NCBI RefSeq assembly: GCF_000737785.1
Contig: NZ_JPRO01000004.1
Location: 248,001 to 312,000, forward strand
Length of the DNA: 64,000 bases
Direction of reading: 5' to 3'
Source: Chryseobacterium luteum
GTDB taxonomy: Bacteria > Bacteroidota > Bacteroidia > Flavobacteriales > Weeksellaceae
Positions within the stretch are counted from its first letter, which is position 1; each line of letters begins with the position of its first letter. The notes under the pieces are model-generated. The model was not told the origin of the DNA. It worked only from the letters and a program-made list of their open reading frames with translations, and did not search any database. This document shows, piece after piece, positions 59,770 through 64,000 of this stretch. Position numbers and translations under genes: made by a program.

Positions 59770-60852
59770 TTAATCATTTCTGAACGCTCCCATATCCAAT
59801 TTAAGAGAGAAAAAATTAGAATAGAAATTAGATCCTCCGATTCCTGAATTGGTAATCGCATAATCCAGTGTAAGTCCTCTGTATCTTATCCCAAGGCCAG
59901 CACTCGGCTGGAAAGAAACTTTTCTTTTTAAATCTTCAATATCTGTAATGGATTGAAACCTGTTGATCCCAAGTCTTACAAAGATCATTTTCTGGTACCC
60001 CAGCTCAGCACCTGCATAAGGTGTTATACTTGCAAAATCCGTTGATATCAAAGCTGCTGTTTTAGCAAAATCTACATTGATTCCGGCTTCCGGCAATACA
60101 TACACGCTGCTGTTGATATTGAATATTTTACTTGCCCCCACATTCAGCTTAGGCATGGTAAGTTCCATCTTATCTTTTGGTGCAGGGTTAAATTCTTCGC
60201 CATTTACCACAGTTGAAAGTTCTCCCTGATTAATACTCCAAAAGTTTACTGTAGTGGTTGCATCACGCAGCATACCCCCGAATTTCCATCCGTTGTCAGC
60301 TTTATAAATAGCTCCGATATCAAAACCAAAACCGTAACCACTGGCAAATTTCCCTACGTTTCTGTAAACAATTTTAGCATTTATCCCTACATCCAGTTTA
60401 GGATTACCTGCCGGATTGAAGGCATAGGAAAGAATAGCAGCATAATCAGACTGGGAAAATTTTGTGATTTTATCATAATCTATATTACCTTCAGCATCAA
60501 TCATCTGTGTAGTATTCAGGATATTGTCTACCCCAAGTCTTACGATTGAAACCCCAAATACTCCTTCTTCCAGTACTTTTGCGTACGCCAGATAATCATA
60601 CTTCGCAATAGATTCAAAATATTCTGCATGCATTGCCGCTCCCTGCCAGTCTTTTTCAATAGCCATTAAACCCGCCGGGTTCCACATAGGTGAATACACA
60701 TCATCCTGGTTGGAAATTACAGCTCCTCCCATGGCCAGCCCTCTTGCCCCAGCTCCGATATTTAAAAATTCATTGGAGTATTTTCTTATAATCTGAGATT
60801 GAGACAGCCCAAACAGCAGTGAAAATGCAAGTAAAAGATATTTTTTCATCAT
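59770..60852 (-). CDS. PorV/PorQ family T9SS outer-membrane protein
   Basis: A 360-residue outer-membrane barrel (signal ending LSQSQ). The start of the mature protein, NEFLNIGAGARGLAMGGAVI, and MWNPAGLMAIE are the PorV/PorQ (UPF0164-like) signature. PorV shuttles T9SS cargo to the attachment complex; PorQ-type proteins have related roles. Which of the two is not decided. It shares a strand with the hypothetical gene 22 bases downstream. Confidence 0.88.
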   Translation of the reverse strand: MMKKYLLLAFSLLFGLSQSQIIRKYSNEFLNIGAGARGLAMGGAVISNQDDVYSPMWNPAGLMAIEKDWQGAAMHAEYFESIAKYDYLAYAKVLEEGVFGVSIVRLGVDNILNTTQMIDAEGNIDYDKITKFSQSDYAAILSYAFNPAGNPKLDVGINAKIVYRNVGKFASGYGFGFDIGAIYKADNGWKFGGMLRDATTTVNFWSINQGELSTVVNGEEFNPAPKDKMELTMPKLNVGASKIFNINSSVYVLPEAGINVDFAKTAALISTDFASITPYAGAELGYQKMIFVRLGINRFQSITDIEDLKRKVSFQPSAGLGIRYRGLTLDYAITNSGIGGSNFYSNFFSLKLDMGAFRND

Positions 60853-60866
60853 ATAAAATTTGATGC

Positions 60867-61754
60867 TTAGTTAAAGTTTTTTTGTTTTTTTGTTTTTCTG
60901 GCTTTCATTAATCCGTTAACAATAATAGCCAATATCATAACGCCTGAAGCTACATAAAATATAGGACTCATTTCTTCTGATTCCCCAAAGATAAAAAAAG
61001 CTAGTATAATTCCGTAGACAGGTTCTAAATTAACTGTTAAAATTAAAGTAAAAGGCGAAATATATTTCATCAGCTTCACCGATTCCAGCATAGGAAAAGC
61101 TGTAAAAACACTTGCCAGTAAGCATATTAACGCCAGATCTCTATAGTTTATTTCACTCATTTGAAAAATCTGCCCCGTAAACATATAAAATACTGCGAGA
61201 ACAAACCATCCACAAAAAATTTCATAGAATATAATATTGCCTGAACTGGTTTTTCCAAACATTTTACCATTAAAAACAGAAAAAACAGTTCCGAACACCG
61301 CACACAGAATCCCATATATGATACCTTCTTTGAAATGAAATTCAGTCTTAAAGATTAGTAGTATACAGGCGACTATCACCACACCCATCACAACTTCCGA
61401 TACATCAATCTTTCTTTTAAAGATAACAGGTTCCAATATGGAAGCGAACAAAGTAGAAAGAGACAGACAGCTTAATGCTATTGAAACATTCGAAACTTTA
61501 ATAGAATAAAAAAAGCAGTACCAGTGAAGCGCCATGGCACAACCAATCCCAGCCAGCTGAAAAAATATTTTCCAGGATACTTTAATGCTCTCTTTTTTAT
61601 AAATCCTGATGAATGCAAAAAGAAATATAGCCGCAAACAACATCCTGTAAAACACAAGAATCTGAGCATTGGCATGAATCAGTTTTCCCAAAATTGCAGT
61701 AAACCCCCACAAAAAAACAATCAAATGCAACCTGAAAAGTGCTAATTTTTGCAT
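60867..61754 (-). CDS. EamA/DMT family transporter
   Basis: A 295-residue integral membrane protein with ten hydrophobic segments in two EamA halves (LHLIVFLWGFTAILGKLIHA at the start, LILTVNLEPVYGIILAFFIF in the second half). DMT transporters export or import amino acids and metabolites. The substrate is unknown. It is upstream of the PorV/PorQ gene, 14 bases away, likely in one transcript. Confidence 0.9.
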   Translation of the reverse strand: MQKLALFRLHLIVFLWGFTAILGKLIHANAQILVFYRMLFAAIFLFAFIRIYKKESIKVSWKIFFQLAGIGCAMALHWYCFFYSIKVSNVSIALSCLSLSTLFASILEPVIFKRKIDVSEVVMGVVIVACILLIFKTEFHFKEGIIYGILCAVFGTVFSVFNGKMFGKTSSGNIIFYEIFCGWFVLAVFYMFTGQIFQMSEINYRDLALICLLASVFTAFPMLESVKLMKYISPFTLILTVNLEPVYGIILAFFIFGESEEMSPIFYVASGVMILAIIVNGLMKARKTKKQKNFN

Positions 61755-61927
61755 ATCCTAACTTCTGTAAATTTTTAACAGGCAAATTTACAAATAGGCT
61801 TTTACAAATCTCATAAAAAATATAAATTTTACTTTAATAAAAAAATAATTAATGCATGTTCATCTTATTTTTCCTGAATAATTTATCACAATCAGCTAAA
61901 AATAGAAAATATGGATCTTATAAAAAC

Positions 61928-62013
61928 TTGATGTCAAACAAGCGGAGTTGTTATTTCATGATGTAATGGATATAGATTACCTTCCTATTAAAAAAAATCA
62001 TAGATTTGAGTAA
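61928..62013 (+). pseudogene. C-terminal remnant coupled to a GNAT gene
   Basis: Between an in-frame stop and the GNAT start, a frame of 27 codons reads KLDVKQAELLFHDVMDIDYL and ends at TAA, which overlaps the GNAT ATG as TAATG. It has no likely start of its own except a late ATG. It may be the tail of a lost gene, or chance. The rest of the 61755-62012 gap holds nothing I can identify. Confidence 0.3.
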
Positions 62014-62540
62014 TGACCTTAAATAAAGACATCAGGATTAAAACAGACCGACTCTTATTACAACCTGTAGAAGAATTGCATGTTGATGATATCAATACCT
62101 ATTTCACTGCAGAAATTACAAGATATATGCCTTTCAACCCGGAAGGAGACAGAAATGATATTCTAAGTTTCGTGGAAGAATCAAAAAAGTCGCTTTCAAA
62201 CAATACCGACCTGGTAATGGTTGCGATTGACTCTACAAACAACTTCATGGGTTGCTGTGGTATCCATAATATAACAGAAGAATCGGTAGAACTGGGCTTA
62301 TGGTTGAAAAAGAGCGCACAGGGTATGGGCTTGGGAACAGAAATAATAATGGCCCTTATCCAATTTTTAGAAACTAATTTTATTTTTAAATATATCATCT
62401 ATCCCGTTGATCAGGAAAATATAACCAGTAGGAAAATACCGGAAAAATTAGGTTTTATACCTTATAAAAAATACCGGAAAAATAAAAACCGATCATCATT
62501 TCTCGATATTATTGAATACAGGAAATATTACTCAGATTAG
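62013..62540 (+). CDS. GNAT acetyltransferase, RimJ-like
   Basis: A 175-residue GNAT protein opening IRIKTDRLLLQPVEELHVDD, the RimJ/RimL-type start, with SAQGMGLGTEIIMALIQFLE for acetyl-CoA binding and DQENITSRKIPEKLGFIPYK at the end. Its substrate is unknown; this subgroup acetylates N-termini or small molecules. Its start overlaps a stop as TAATG. Confidence 0.9.
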   Translation: MTLNKDIRIKTDRLLLQPVEELHVDDINTYFTAEITRYMPFNPEGDRNDILSFVEESKKSLSNNTDLVMVAIDSTNNFMGCCGIHNITEESVELGLWLKKSAQGMGLGTEIIMALIQFLETNFIFKYIIYPVDQENITSRKIPEKLGFIPYKKYRKNKNRSSFLDIIEYRKYYSD

Positions 62541-62586
62541 TTTTTTATGATTGTCTTCCATTTCTAATGATGCAAGCACAAAAAAA

Positions 62587-62613
62587 CCCTGAAAATCTGT
62601 TCAACTTTCAGGG
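62587..62613 (-). terminator. Terminator-like hairpin oriented to the minus strand
   Basis: CCCTGAAA pairs with TTTCAGGG; on the minus strand it is followed by TTTTTTGTGC, on the plus strand by CCTTCAAAT without a T-run. No minus-strand gene was found upstream of it. The 62541-62840 gap has no other clear feature. Confidence 0.55.
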
Positions 62614-62840
62614 CCTTCAAATAATAAACTATTAAAAAAATAAACTAGGAATAGAGTATTTACAGGAAACATTGTCCCTTTTACTCTGAAGTAAAGTTAG
62701 AAAAAATATCAGTAATTTAAAAATATTTTTTTGTTAAAAATTTCACAAATTTCTGAAAACCAATATATTAAACACTTGTTTTACTTCATCCCCTATTCAT
62801 TATAAAAATAGTATCTTTAGCCGTAAAAAATTTAAATTTT

Positions 62841-64000
62841 ATGGACCTTGAATTTAATAAACGGGAAGATCAAAATAGATTAAAATTATCTGATATCAAT
62901 CGATTGCTGGCTGAAATAAAAAAAGGGGGCGGTGAAAAGAGGCTTCAAAAGCTTCGCGACGAAGGAAAAATGACAGCAAGAGAAAGAATTGAATATCTTC
63001 TCGATAAAGGTTCAGATTCTATAGAAATAGGCGCATTTGCAGGCTATGAAATGTATGAAGAGCATGGAGGATGTCCTGGTGGCGGCGTTGTAGTCGTAAT
63101 GGGCTATGTTTCCGGGAGACAGTGTATCGTGGTTGCTAATGATGCCTCTGTAAAAGCAGGCGCCTGGTTTCCTATCACTGGAAAGAAAAACCTGAGGGCT
63201 CAGGAAATTTCAATGGAAAATAAGCTTCCAATCATCTATCTGGTAGATTCTGCGGGTGTTTACCTTCCTATGCAGGATGAGATTTTTCCTGATAAAGAAC
63301 ATTTTGGACGGATTTTCCGGAATAATGCCAAAATGAGCTCTATGGGAATTATCCAGATCTCTGCGGTTATGGGAAGCTGTGTGGCTGGAGGCGCCTACCT
63401 TCCCATCATGAGTGATGAGGCTATGATTGTTGAGAAAACAGGCTCCATTTTTCTTGCCGGAAGTTATCTTGTAAAAGCAGCTATCGGAGAAAGTATTGAT
63501 AATGAGACTCTGGGAGGAGCTACTACACACTGCTCAATTTCAGGCGTTACGGATTATAAGGCTAAAGATGATAAAGATGCCTTAAACAGGATCAAAAACA
63601 TCATGAAATCTCTCGGAAGCACTGAAAAAGCGGGGTTCGACAGAATAGAAAGTTTTCCTCCAAAGGAAAGCCCTGATAACATCTTTGGAATTGTTCCTTC
63701 TTCCAGAACAGAACAGTACGATACCTCCGAGATCATTAAATGCTTGGTTGACAACTCAGAATATGAAGAATATAAGGCTGATTATGGAAAAACCATCATC
63801 TGTGCCACAGCCAGAATTGACGGCTGGTCCGTAGGAATTGTAGCTAACCAGAGAAAGCTTGTAAAAAGTGGTAAAGGTGAAATGCAGTTTGGTGGTGTTA
63901 TTTATTCGGATTCTGCTGATAAAGCGACAAGGTTTATCGCCAACTGCAATCAGAGAAAAATTCCTCTAATATTCCTTCAGGATGTTACAGGATTTATGGT
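62841..64000 (+). CDS. Acyl-CoA carboxylase beta subunit (carboxyltransferase), 3' end outside
   Basis: The frame from ATG 62841 is open to the window end, 386 codons. It begins MDLEFNKREDQNRLKLSDIN and has the carboxyltransferase motifs KLRDEGKMTARERIEYLLD, HGGCPGGGVVVVMGYVSGRQ, VDSAGVYLPMQDE and IFLQDVTGFMV. This is the propionyl-, methylcrotonyl- or acetyl-CoA carboxylase beta family. The YLPMQDEIFPDKEHFGRIF stretch favours methylcrotonyl-CoA-like enzymes of leucine breakdown. The substrate is not settled without the rest. Confidence 0.9.
   Translation, partial: MDLEFNKREDQNRLKLSDINRLLAEIKKGGGEKRLQKLRDEGKMTARERIEYLLDKGSDSIEIGAFAGYEMYEEHGGCPGGGVVVVMGYVSGRQCIVVANDASVKAGAWFPITGKKNLRAQEISMENKLPIIYLVDSAGVYLPMQDEIFPDKEHFGRIFRNNAKMSSMGIIQISAVMGSCVAGGAYLPIMSDEAMIVEKTGSIFLAGSYLVKAAIGESIDNETLGGATTHCSISGVTDYKAKDDKDALNRIKNIMKSLGSTEKAGFDRIESFPPKESPDNIFGIVPSSRTEQYDTSEIIKCLVDNSEYEEYKADYGKTIICATARIDGWSVGIVANQRKLVKSGKGEMQFGGVIYSDSADKATRFIANCNQRKIPLIFLQDVTGFM

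Overview
The window is chromosomal DNA from a member of the Bacteroidota, most likely the family Weeksellaceae and close to Chryseobacterium. The grounds are: AT-rich sequence; Bacteroidota-type promoters (TAnnTTTG at -7); very short leaders with few Shine-Dalgarno sites; T9SS-associated membrane proteins (PorP/SprF and PorV/PorQ types); lineage-typical families (DUF5606, DUF3822, head-GIN/DUF2807, MuiA/DUF4139); and many secreted proteins with signal peptides ending in Q or lipoboxes ending in SC. The genus is an inference from gene families; no rRNA or tRNA gene was recognised.

Layout. 1-2000 is a very AT-rich accessory stretch: a 5'-truncated hypothetical gene, a signal-peptide remnant, a secreted orphan, a perfect 29-bp hairpin and a small membrane protein. 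2100-9420 carries a GAF protein, an HD-domain protein fused to a PycTM (Pycsar-effector-like, DUF5706) membrane module, and a 1237-residue lipoprotein joining a calcineurin-type phosphoesterase, a CotH/Fam20-like middle region and an outer-membrane barrel. 9550-13240 is a minus-strand housekeeping run (beta-propeller lipoprotein, mazG, DUF5606, def, ruvX). 13350-19490 holds sixA, an archaemetzincin-like lipoprotein, a class C serine hydrolase, a small phosphoesterase, an Smr protein, DUF3822 and rsmD. 19720-26650 is a minus-strand block: murI, MuiA-like, hemW, PorP/SprF, rluD-like and a PASTA protein. 26810-29450 has ddl, coaD, a four-helix-bundle (S23/IVP) gene flanked by inverted repeats, and a TRIC-type channel.

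29500-35160 contains folA, a LemA/TPM/TPM operon and a KefF-KefC-like quinone reductase/K+ antiporter pair. 35170-40470 has a frameshifted DUF4280 PAAR-like pseudogene, a head-GIN lipoprotein, dcp, a YchJ protein, slyD, a VF530 protein and a 50-residue basic ORF. 40670-44915 is sbcD-sbcC. 44966-49107 has an LLM flavin monooxygenase, a TraB-like secreted protein and a DPP4-type S9 peptidase, followed by an ABAB array of four ~93-bp repeats at 49241-49597. The rest has yceI, ygiD, a CarboxypepD_reg protein, an S8 subtilase lipoprotein, two GNATs, hutH, uvrC, a PorV/PorQ protein, an EamA transporter and, running off the end, an acyl-CoA carboxylase beta subunit.

Most of the window is ordinary core genome. 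The parts most worth attention are the HD-PycTM fusion, the phosphatase/kinase-like/barrel lipoprotein, the ABAB repeat array, the four-helix-bundle cassette, the REP-like double hairpin at 14.8 kb, the frameshifted PAAR-like gene and the SusC-signature motif inside the MuiA-like protein. No complete defence island, prophage, insertion sequence or CRISPR array is present.
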